Shown here: piece after piece, positions 45,715-57,700 of the stretch
Numbering within the stretch: position 1 is the stretch's first letter
Layout: every line of letters starts with the position of its first letter
Origin: Haemonchus contortus
Taxonomy: Eukaryota > Nematoda > Chromadorea > Rhabditida > Trichostrongylidae
Direction: 5' to 3'
Length of the DNA stretch: 64,000 nucleotides
Assembly (NCBI GenBank): GCA_000469685.2
Contig: LS997565.1
Location: forward strand, 31,776,645-31,840,644
Made by a program: the position numbers and the translations under genes
The notes under the pieces: model-generated
The model's database searches: none
What the model was told of the DNA's origin: nothing
The model's input: only the letters and a program-made list of their open reading frames with translations

Positions 45715-48700
45715 CTGAGAACAGCTATCGATGCAGACATCTATGGTGCAACGAATGCGAACACGACGTGATCCATCAAAACGAAAAACCTAGGGATAGG
45801 TACTGTTAATGCAATTTCCTCTGATTCCAGCCTCTTCTGATTTCTATTTATGAAAGTGTGCCTTAAGGCAGATTTCTGGGCGCTCACACGAAAATTTTGA
45901 TAACGTGCATATCCAAATACTGCTTATTCTTTGCAGAAAAACGGGTGGAAAACATCATAACCTTATCGCTTAATAAGATTTACTCAAATTAACTAGGAGC
46001 TCGTGTAGTGTAGTTCATGCTCACTAAGACATCGCGTGGTGTACCTCCTCTCTAAAATAGCGGCCACAAAGCCATTACTGAAGAGATGCTGATCCTGTCA
46101 AGAGCTATCATCCACCTTTATATGATCCGCTAAGTGTGTCTGTTGGCTCGTCAGTGTGTTTCTATGTGTATATGTGTGCGTGTATGTGTGTGTGTCTGTG
46201 TGTGTATGGGTGTGCGTGTACATGTGTGTATGTGTGTATGTGTGTATGTGTGCATGTGTGCATGTGTGTTTGTGTGTATGTGCGTATGTTTGCATGTGGG
46301 TATGTGTGAATGTGTGTAAACGTGTATGTGTGTGTGTGTTGTGTGTGCATGTGTGTGTACGTGTGTATGTGTGTTTGTGTGCATGTATATATATATATAT
46401 ATGTGTATGTGTATGTATATATATCTGTGTGGTGGTGTGTGTATGTGTGTGTGCGACCGAAAATTCATAACTTCTGTTCCAATGGACCCAAGCGTTCGAA
46501 TTCGGTAGTAATAGAGAAGAAATATGCACGGAAATTGAAGCACCCATAAAGCAATGATAACGAAGTCAGACACACTAATCCTTCCCGGGTGTTGAGAGTC
46601 CCACCAGGAATGAATGGGAAGCGAACGTATCCAAGGCAGACTAATGCTGAGTCTATCAAGCGAAATTGTAGAAGTACAAAAGAAATTCGTTTAGGTTGAA
46701 AGAGCAGCTCATCCAATGAAGTCAGGGTCCCCGGTTTTCTTTATGCTTCAAGTTTTCATTATTGCCTATCTGATGGAGAATTTTTCAAAACCCTTGTGGT
46801 AAGCCGCGTTGTGCTACAAAGTCTGTATTAGACTAGGTCACTTATGTATCTGGGAAGAATGGACAAGCATTACCTTCATTTTTGTGGAGAACCCATCAGG
46901 CTCACGCCGTATTGGAGATTTGATGAGGCGGTTGTTGATTTTCTCATCAGGACACCTAAAAGTGAAAGTGCTGATGAGAATGAGCGCATTTGACTTCAGT
47001 GTTTGCAAACTTACCCTCGTTGGATGATACCAAGAGGTTCAGGATGAGGAGGAGAGCCTCCAACTCGTTCAGCAATGCAATTATCGATGAAATAGCCAAG
47101 ACCAGGCGTAGGCTCCAATACTAAATGGAGATTGTACACGAAATGTCCTTACTGAATATAACGCGCCCACGTCGGTTTGTCTGTCTTTTACAAAAAGTGG
47201 TAGGGCAAAAGTTTTTAATTTGCTTTCGGAACAGTCCAGAGTCTAGAGAAGGTGAGTAAAGGCTAGGAATGGGCAATGAGATAAAACGAAGGACACTCAA
47301 GCGCAGGTCCTGTTCACTGTACGCTCTCACAATGAACGGTGCTTTCTACATAGTTCCATAACTTCACTCAACGATTGCCTAGAGGACGGATTTGAAATGG
47401 AAAGATGAGTAAGATCTAATTTGTGTTCAGCATGTGTTAACCTAATAAGGCTACGGAAGACGGGGCGTGCATTCAAATGGAAGGTTTTCTTGGAAGAAAT
47501 CACAACTCTGTTCAAAACGCTTTCGAACGTGGAAAAAGTGGCTGGAAACTATCGAAGGAATGTGGTCGGACACTAACCAGGGAGGGGTAGTCTACTTACC
47601 GTGGGACTTTGAATGGAGACCCAGATAAATCGATAGAGTTTTGAATGCTGTTTACGAAAATGGAAATTAAAACTGCTAAATGATTCTACTTAAAAAGTTA
47701 TGGGGGCCCGAATTTCGCTCGACAGTAGTATCAATTGGAAAGCGAACTCGTCGCTTCCATATCTACCGCCCACGTGATCTAGTGGTAGTGGTCTCGCTTC
47801 GTGGGCGTAAAATGAGGGATCCCTCCCCGTCATTATCCGCACTTTTGCAAAGTGTTTTTTCATTTTATCAAAGGCTCTCTGAACGTTTTCTGATATTTAT
47901 TTAGACAATTGATACTACTGTCGAGCAAAATTCGGGCCCCCATAACTTTTTAAGTAGAATCGTTTAGCAGTTTTAATTTCCATTTTCGTAAACAGCATTC
48001 AAAACTCTATCGATTTATCTGGGTCTCCATTTAAAGTCCCACGGTAAGTAGACTACCCCTCCCTGGTAAGTGTGAGCGGAGCTTGTAATGAGGTTGGTTC
48101 CTGTCTCAACTTCGTTACAGGCTTTTGAAGTGTAGGCAGGATGAACCTACAGTCAAAATCATTCAAACGCGTTATAGAATTGTCAACGCTTTGAGCTTCG
48201 TGACACACGCAAAGAAGGAAGTCTGGAATGCTGAGTCCCTTCAACGGAGAAAAATCAGGAATTCCCCTGCTTGTGTCCATGATTCAAAGATCAGTTGAGC
48301 ACGGACAGCTCACGAGTAGCGATCCTGTGATTACCGCTGCTCTACGGCAAATATCGAATGTATCTTTCGGGATATCAGAGGGACACCACAACATTCCTAG
48401 ATAGTCAATTTCTTTAAAAAAGCTTCTAACGAGGGGAAATATTTCTCAAGCGGGAGAAATCCACTCACTCAGCAAAGCAACTTGAAAAATCGTAACAACA
48501 CTTTTAAATTTCAACTGGGGTGACCATGGGGAAACCACTATCTTCCATATCGATGCCCCTGACAACGCCAAAGTCGAATATCATTTGGCATATCGATATC
48601 TCCTTGTATTGTGGATCCTCTCGAACCACTTCTTCTGCTCGAAGATGAAAAAAAAAACATAAAGACTCGTATGTTTCTCTTCACTATGTACCTAAAGCTA

Positions 48701-51700
48701 CTGTTCAGGAATTTTCAAACTTTCCTACGGTCTTTGATAGTTAAAACCTGAAAGGCGATAAGTTCGCCTATGGGAAGAGAAGAGAAGGTCCATGTTTGAC
48801 AAAACTTGTGTGCATTTACGATCTTACGACTCAATATTCATTGCTGTAACCTACTTCTCCATCTCAGCTCCACTTCATCACCCAAAGGTACGGTAGTCAC
48901 AGGTCGTCCTTCACGAAGTATTTGCATCTCGATCTTTGAGGACGTCACTTCGTTTGTTCCACTGTTTGTAGACGAGGAAACACTGAAGAATTACTAGTTC
49001 TCTAATCGACAATGAGTCAAATAGTCGAATAAATGCTTATCCAGATTTCTGCTGCCTCATCAGCATTCTGGCATGAAATGAAAAAACGAATCATCATAAC
49101 AATGAGAAATTTTGGCACTTTGCGTTTCGTCCAAGATGGTCAACGAAGTTGCATGTCACGTTGAAGACACGATCCACAGATGTGACCAACGAAGGAGCAT
49201 TGATTTCGTTCTTTTGTATGACGACTGAGAATGACCACAATGACGGAGCCTACAAGAAACAATTCTTTTTCGTTTATAATCGATCTGTGACCAACATTCA
49301 AATTCACAGTTTTTGAATATTATCATGCATAAAATTTCAACCTCAATTTAAGATCGAGCTTCTGTAGTGGTTGGTAGAATGGGGAGATGTGCACTAGAAT
49401 AGGGGAGCAAGGTGGTAACAGTGATCCGACCGGAAAACCACCACGGTCTCAAAGCCTGACACACAAATATCCAACAACCAGAAACACGGTTGCGCTTTTA
49501 TCTGCTCGACAGATCGCAAAATATGTTAACCACTCAGTTCAATACATTTTTCGAAAAATGTTTCATTATTCGGTTACTGTATTGCTTCCCTATGCGTATA
49601 ATCGCAATGCAAAAAGCTGAGAGAGGGGATAAAGGGTGAAGGGCGACGGAACTTCTCCCCATTTCCCACGTTTGGTTTGCCTCATGCGACAAATCTTTTT
49701 TGGTTGTCCCGCGGCTTCAAACTGCAATTACTGTATTCAGCCCGCCTCCCCACCAATCGATAGGACGCAATATTTTTCATTGGTTACCTTTCTTTTTTGA
49801 TACCTTTTGGTTGTTTTTTTCTACCTTTTTCGCTTTTATGTTTATTGGACGTAATTGTTTGGAATGACTTCTCTAGTACTATGGACGATAAAGACCGCAT
49901 TGGAAATGAAGGGACTGGCCAGCAAACTCAAATAATTAAGGGACTCTCTAACACACAAATTGCGCGCTCCAACCTTCCATCGCATTTCTAAAATACGCGG
50001 CGGGTGCGGCGAGCGTGAAGCAGTGTTCAGGGAGAAGATACCGGACTCTGGGGCTCTTTTCAAGTTCCTTTCGAAGTTTATTTCCTCAAAGAATTTTTCA
50101 AACCTCAAAGCTGCTGGCTGATTTAATGCCATAAATCAGAAACCAATCGCCTTTAGTGGTCGGCAACATCCAATGCAGACCCCCCCCCTCCCCTGAAATG
50201 AATAATGGTTAGTGGGCCCCATCCAACCTCACAATTGGCATGGATGCTGACTCCCATGATTCATTTTATTGCTGGATTACACCGAATACCGAATATTATC
50301 TTGCAACCGAAAAACATTGTACTGCTTGTGGGATTTAACACCGGCCTCGAAACTATTAGACGTGGTGCAAATAGTTCAGAAATGGAATTATCGAGAATTT
50401 CAAGTGATTCCAGCTCTCAGTCTCTGACAAGGCGGCAAGGGGCAAGGAAACCGTAAGGAAATAAACTGGTCTTCTTGGTAATAGCTTCACTGACACATGT
50501 ACATGAGTTATCTATGTCATGTTCAGGTGTACGAAAAAGAAAGGGTTCAGTTCTTCTGCTAGCTCCTTCAACCATATAATTTTGCCCGTAGTATGTGGGT
50601 ATATGTGACGAGGTCACTCCTTGTAGAGCATTACTGATCTATGTCAATTAAACATGTTGTTATAGACATTGCAAAACCGTGTACGTAGCTCTTTCAGATC
50701 ACTATCCATAGGTTTTGCCAAGTTCTTTCTTCCAATAAAGTCGAGCTTTGTCTTCCCGCAAGTGCCGCCATTGGGCGGGTCCCGTACAAAACGGGGTTAA
50801 CCCCCCTCATACCGGTTCTCGTTTATGTTACGACGGTTCGTGTCGCTAAGTTTTATAGTCACAATTTCTTTGTACTCTTGCGCTGAACCAAGGTATTCTA
50901 CTCTTATTGCGTTCCTCATTCATATTAGTATCGCAGTTATACTGTTTGTTCAAGGCCTCGCAGAGCCCTGATACTAACCTTCTGTTGATTTATTCCATCA
51001 GCTCTTTACGACCCTGAGTTTCTTTCAGAAAGCGGATCACTTATCAAGGGGCATCAGCCCGGCAGAAGTTATTAGGCTACAGTTTTCCAGTTAGCTGAGT
51101 AGTTTGAGACTATACGACACGGGTCTATTTTGCAATACCAGCCTATTTCGCAACCCATTCGTTGCAGGCCTGGGATCTTCGCTACGTTACTGGCTTTTTA
51201 GCTATTTCATATTCGCTCACGACTTTGTTATTGTGCATTAAGTATTGGAAGGGCAGTTACTTCGCCCTACAATGGCTTTTTCCCGCAAGGTGCGGAGGCA
51301 GTGTTATTATTGAGTGGTATTCATTGTGTGTCAGTCTTGAGAAGGACAGTTTCTTTGGCCCTACAGTGCCTTTCCCGCAAGGTGCGGTGGCAGTGTCATT
51401 GTGTTTCATCAGATACAGTGTCCGATTAATTTAACCGTCTATCACGTGGCGTATCTTTTGAGAAGCAATTGCCACAAGGTGGCCTCTTTGCATTGTAGCG
51501 GCTATAAGGCCATAGTTGTCCGTACAGTAAGCTTCCCTCTTCCAGGTATCCACTGGAGCAGGCTCAGATAAAACGTGTTGTGTTTCTTTTGGTATTCATC
51601 ACTGGTTATCCTAACTCGTTATAACCCAAGTCAGTTTATATCTTCTATTCGTACACGTATTGCCTATCCTGATTAGTCTCTATTAAGATGGCATCGGAAG

Positions 51701-54700
51701 GAAACAATCAAGCGCAGCTTAGCGCACAGGTCACCCTTTCTAGGGTCAACTTTGAAGGGCTCTTAGCTAGGGCGTCTAACCAATCAAGAACTAATTGCTC
51801 CTCCAAAGGCGAGCTCACCGCCAACGCAACCGGCTTTTGCACCACCATATCAACCGGCTATTCCAGCCCCAGCACAGCAGCAGCAGCCAGGGCGCAGCAG
51901 CTGGAGGAAGCTATAGCCAGAGCCATTAGGAGCGTGGTGCTGGTGTCGGCCCTTGACAGTGCTAAGCCCGGCCCGTCGACCACCCCTACGTTCAGAAAGA
52001 AGAGCAACGACAAACAATATGAATTCAACTTAACATGCTGAAGCTCCTTACACCTGTTATGGAGTTTGCGCCACACGTAAATGGGATCAGGGACAACCTC
52101 GGACAAGCCATTGCAGCGCTCACGCAAAGGATCTAACTCTCAGTGGTGGCAGACAATGGCGAGTCCTTATGGAAATATTACGAGCGCCGCAACCAGGCTC
52201 AAGAGTTTACAAGTTCGATCACAGTAGATTTTTTAAAGAAACGGAAATCGGAAAAGAAAGCTCTGGGGCCAGCCAAGAAGCCGGTTTGGGCATGAACTCT
52301 GCCGTAAGGAGGTAAGGCAAGCCAGCCCTTTCGGAGGAGAGGAGCGACATGGGCCCTTGCTCCTTCCACTTACACTTTCTCGCTGTATTTCAACAGAAAT
52401 GTTTAGAAATGTTGAAATCAAGTGGAACCTAACAGGAACTTCAGCCATGGAAGTCGGGCTCAGTGACCCATCTACTACGAAAGCGGCGATTTTTAACACC
52501 TCGCCCCGCAGATAGAAAAGTAAGTTTGAAGCAGGTGAATTCATCGCCATGGTCAGTTGTGGTTGAATCTTAGCCTTTCATATCTGACGCGATCAGTGAT
52601 ACAGCAGGGGTTTTTGCCAAACATTTACCATCAAACACAGCTGGGCTTTATTTCTGACAATGCAGCTTCAGCTTACCAATATTGTGAGTTTGTAGATTCC
52701 GAGGTCAATAGCTTCTGCATAGCAAAGCTATCGTACAAGTCCATAATGAAGAAACATTAAGAATCAACCCTCTCTCGGTAGGCGAAGGTAAGAAGCTACG
52801 GCTTATATTGGATTTATTTGTACTGAATAAGTATCTCTGGAAGCGTAAAGTGAAATACGAAGATGTGGCAAAAGTTCTACCTCTCCTTCTCAGGGACGGA
52901 TACATGGCCTCGTTAGACTTCAAATCTGCTTATCATCATATAAACATTCACCCGAGTTCTACAAAATACCTGGGTTTGCAATGGAGACAAAAGTATTACC
53001 AGTTTTTGTTTTCACATTTTGGCTTGGGGCCTGTCCCCTATACTTTCACCGAAATGTTTAAACCCTTCCTCAGAAAATGGAGAGAGGAAGGTATGTCGGT
53101 TGCTTTATATTTAGACGACGGCCTCGTTTGGGCTAGATCAGCTCAATTATGCCTGGATTATGTCAGAAGGGTCAGACAGGACCTAAGGATGACAGGAATT
53201 ACCATGGCCGAAGAGAAATGTGTTTGGGGTCCATCCCAAAGAATCACGTGGTTTGGCATATAATTGATTTAAAAGAATACCCGTTGGATGTAACCATGGA
53301 AAGGAGAGATAAAACTCGCTTTGCTCTGCTTTTCACCTGCTGAGAAGTAGGGGTCCATCGTTGCTAGGCAGGTTAAATTGGCTAGGCTGTATCGCTTCCA
53401 TGCATTTAGTTATACCGTCAGATATCAAGAAAAGATGGCGCGCGGTTATATCGCAAGTAGCCAGTAAACAGGCCGACAATTCCGCTCTGGCGTTTCGTTG
53501 GAAATTATCTACACAAGAAAAATGTAAAATATCCAGCTGGCTGGAATTTGAAGCGTCTTTCAAAGGGATGCCAATAGCAGTCTCAGCACAAGTCTCAGAG
53601 TAGGCTCTATACGCACTTTCCGATGCTTCGTAATTGGATTTGGGGCAGTTCTTCATTCAGATATGGGATCAAAACTCCGAACTTCCTTTCTTTTAGTAGC
53701 CCAGGTTACTGGTACGTCGTCTACCTTGGATTTGGATCAGTTCGAAAGCATTTGCAAACTTGTTGGCTTTCCAATCTCGCCTATGGCAGTGCGATAGCCA
53801 ATGTGCGGTCCGTATTGTGTCCGGAGGGAGTCTTAAATCGGACCTGCAAGAGCTGACTCGGCATATATTGGATCTGTGTTCGACCCTAAACCCACATTTG
53901 AAGTTTGTTCGGATCCTCAGATCCCTGAATTCCGAAGCGAATTTTAAGTCAAGATTTATCGACTTAGACGTGTGGTGCATCTCAGATAAAATCTTTGCGG
54001 AACTAAGTAGTACTTGGGAGACCTGCACAGTAGACATGTTTGCTACCCTACCCCGGTGTCAGCAGAATGCGAGAAGTTTATTTCTAGACTCGCTTCCGAG
54101 AATGCAAGTGGCATCGATGCGCTTTCAGTGGAGTCAGCATGTTTGTGGCAATCCGATTGCTTATGGGTTCCACCGCCCTGTCTTTTATCAAAAACCTTGG
54201 CGTTGGCTAAATCGCATCATAGCACTGGCATTCTGGGATTCCCTTTGTGGCCGTCGAACCTATACATTTCTGCTTAGAAAGGGAGACGGTTGGTTTCCAA
54301 AAATCTGACGTCCAAAATTTTGAAGAAATCTGAAAAATTTAGAAATCCGACGACTGATTATTTTTCCGGCAACTTCCTCGGTTTTGCAGGGCTTTTCACC
54401 CTCGTTCCCTTTCACCTCGCCGGCTCTAAACTTTGACTTTGCGTTCCCTTTTACCTCACCGGCTCTAAACTTTGACTCGGCCAAGCGGCTTGGCTGGGCG
54501 GGATTAACACGCCTCATTCCGGTTTTCGTTCACGAAGTGATCCCGCCCTCCCTCCCTCGGAAAGAAAACAAGCAATCTTGTTCTACGTTTCGGATCCCTC
54601 CCTGGCCCACCGAATTGCAACGGCCACATCATCAGCTCGGCTGGCTTCGGATATAGGATCGAATATGTGGCGGATGTGATACAAACGTGTATCAACCAAT

Positions 54701-57700
54701 CGGTGGTGCCAGGAACGCTAAAAATATACGAAAGATTCAAAATAGTCAAAGCCCGTTTCCTGGCGTTTTGCAAATCCATCAGAGTTCCTGCGTCCCCGGC
54801 GTCTGAGATTCACAAGCTTCGTAATGTTTTCATCGCACATCTCATCCAGCGATGGGAGGGACAGGTCCATCGGCTATCACGTGTCTGCCTTGTCCCTTTT
54901 TTTGGCCTACTCCCTGAGGATATGCAGACATCCTCGAAGCTCTATTGAGAGCGGCGATCGGTACAGGACTCCAGTTGTGCATCATCCAAAGGCCTCCGAG
55001 CAAGGCGTGGACCTAGTGCAGTTGGGGCTCCAAAAAGACCCCAAGATCGTAAACAGCGCCATGTGCATCTTGCTAGCCTTTCGACCCCTCTTCCGGGTTA
55101 GCGAACTTGCGCATCTCCAATTTCAACATTTCTTCTATCAATAGGACGGGGTCTGGTGGGTAACCGTCTGCAGGTCCAAAACCGACCAGGAGGGCCAGGG
55201 AGCTACGGTACCCTAAAATTTGGTTTTCAGGAGACCAAACTGTGGGGCAGGTTTTGTCAGCTGAGGGCTCCTCTTCTTCCTACCAAATTTCTGAATTTCT
55301 GTCAAATGGTAAGGTCACGGCGGCTCTATCCGAGGACTTTGTCGCCAAAAGCATAAAAATGTTATAAAAGCTGCAGGTTTGCAGCCCAAAAAACTTACCC
55401 CTCACTCAATAAGGGGTGTGGGGGAGGGGGGGGGGGGGTGCGGCAACACATTCTCTCAGGCAAAGAGTGGACTCCTCAAAGAGAATGCTTGCGGGGCGGT
55501 GAAAGTCGTTTCAGGGTTTTATTAGTTACATAGAACCTACCCTCCCCCCCCCCCTGTTAACTCCGAGGGCCGAGACTCTATGTATATGTGTATGTATATT
55601 ACTCCGAAAAAACGAGGAGATGGATGCGTCATGGCAATGGTTCTACAACGTGTGCAAATGGTCATATGTAAGACCGGATAAATCGTCATCTTCTATCGCT
55701 TGCATGGCGTTAACACCGTCATTAACTTTAAGGTCGGTTCATACCCTCATGATGTTCTTCGTTTCCAGTATCAGCTGTGCTTGTTTAATTACATGTATAA
55801 AATTTGGCTCCTAGCCTATGTAGGTTCCTATTTGTAAATAGTCTCCCTATCTCGCAGGAGATCTAGTGTTGTTCTGTTCTTGTTGGTTATCATGGTAGTT
55901 TACTGCCCATATTGGCTATGCGTCCTCAGGACGGTATATTTCTGATGTTAAAAGTTGTTTCTCCACATAACCGTTCCGTGACCAATGTACATAATTCAGA
56001 ATTTCCGTTAATCAGCGTTGGTCATTATGGCCATTATTATTCGAGATAAGGGGTGTTCAGAGCTTACCGAATTGCATCTCATGCAGGTAGTAATGTTATG
56101 CCGACGGTGTAATATGCCTTATTTGTTATCATTTCCAGTAATTATGTACAGGGTTGCTTTGTTGGACCTCCATTGGTCATTATGCCATATTGTTAAGGCC
56201 ATTCGTGGGCCAAATTGCGACAACGTGAGCGATAAAACCTTTATCTCTCTCCGTTGCTGTTGTTGTTGCTAAAGACAAAACGTAAGTTTCGTCGGAGAGT
56301 ATCAGAAACGAAACTAGACATCTACTGGCGTTCCTCGCCTGTCTACAAGTACATCTGCAACACTCCCATTTGAATCAAATGCGCACCTCAAACCCACAAA
56401 GTCTCGGTCCACAACCCAGCATTTTGTAAAAATTGTACCTCCCTCCATCTCATAATGAACTCATTTTATGACATCTCTGAGTAAACCTTAGGACGATGCG
56501 GTGCATTCACAAACATGCTGTTCACATACATATATGTAGAATCAGCGCATGCTGATATAGAAAAACCTACAATTTCTATACCCGGACACCTTGGATCAGG
56601 CTCATCACTTCGCGGAAATGGTATATGCAGTTCGACCTGAGTGGCATTAGTGAACTCTGTGTGGCAGGTGGCAAACTTCTCCTGAACAGTTCAACTGCTT
56701 TTTGCTTTTCCAGGCACCAAATTGCCACTTACCTTTATGTAAATGGCGCCCGAAGTTTTTGACGCAAACTCTACTTTTACGGTCACGCCGGACGTGAGAC
56801 ATTCTGTCGTAAGTCCTAAAAATACTGCCAGTAATTCACTATCGCCACGATGCACTACCTACATACTACTGAAAGATTATGTTTCCTGAATGGAAAACGG
56901 GCAAATTTGTCTTCAAGAGGGTGATGACGTGTTTATCATATAGATCACGAACTACATGAAAAGGTAAAGGAAAAAAGTATGAGCAAAATTGAAGAATCTT
57001 AATTCAAATGGAAGAGAATTGACAGTATCTGCCGAAAACTGGAGAAAAATGTAGATTTACGTTTGAAGTTCTGTAGGTTCCTCTAGAATTAATTGGTGGA
57101 AAATCCTACCCTTCTGTGTGCCGGATCTCTCTTTCTTGCTTATTAACCCCTATGATGGCTCAAGAATCTCACCATGCTTGCTTAAAACTTTTGTCGGGTA
57201 TAAGGTCTTGTCCCTTGTCGACACTCTTACTAACAAACAGGTCACTCGGTTCCCCTTCTGAGCGGTTCTATGCAAGCCTCGTTACGAGTCTTCAAGGCTC
57301 TAAACAAGAAGGTTGGAAATGAGCCTTCATCTGGTCGACCAATTACGATATCATGGCATTTGCTAGCTTGTTATGCGCACCCGAGTGAGAAGTTTCCCTT
57401 TGCAGTTTTTACCTATGAAAACTTCCAGAACATCCTGGAAAAATGTGGAACTACACGAAAATATTATTCAATACTTCGCGAACTAGTGGGTTTGCTCCTA
57501 CATTTTTTACATTGAAAGCCCACATCGAGCAAAACTTACTGGCTTTAACAGGAGACTTTTGCTCCTTCAGGAAATCAGCTGTGTCATCGATAACAATGCC
57601 TTCAGTCAGTGCTTCCTTTCGTTCCACGACATTCGACTTGAAGTCATGCGACGGACTCGAGCTTGTGACAGACTCAATTGCTTTCGACACTTCTTCGACA

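Larger units (their letters stand above)
50690..55600 (+). mobile_element. DIRS/PAT-like tyrosine-recombinase retrotransposon, decayed
   Basis: Order on the + strand: leader with hairpins (50.75-51.49 kb), gag-like frame, reverse transcriptase plus RNase H region, then a tyrosine recombinase. This order, with recombinase instead of a DDE integrase, defines DIRS-type elements; nematode PAT elements are the nearest known group. Stops and frameshifts break every frame. A 33-bp block (about 50797-50829) recurs imperfectly at 54499-54531 (CCTCAT-CCGGTT-TCGTT), possibly part of split direct repeats. G- and C-runs lie near the right end (about 55420-55435, 55540-55553). Boundaries are approximate. 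The element lies wholly in the ZP-gene intron 49250-56570 on the opposite strand. Confidence 0.8.

Noticed and set aside
46098..46573. Long His/Thr-rich and Cys/Val-rich open frames
   Set aside because: They are translations of a TG/CA microsatellite in several frames.
48500..48650. - strand frame ([16 protein letters not shown]) as a ZP exon
   Set aside because: The exon at 48855-48961 joins directly and in phase to 47015-47120, giving a continuous ZP sequence ([15 protein letters not shown]), so no exon is needed between.
56325..56440. - strand frame with KCWVVDRDF and [12 protein letters not shown] as a ZP exon
   Set aside because: No acceptor or donor of the right phase; adjacent ZP exons join without it.
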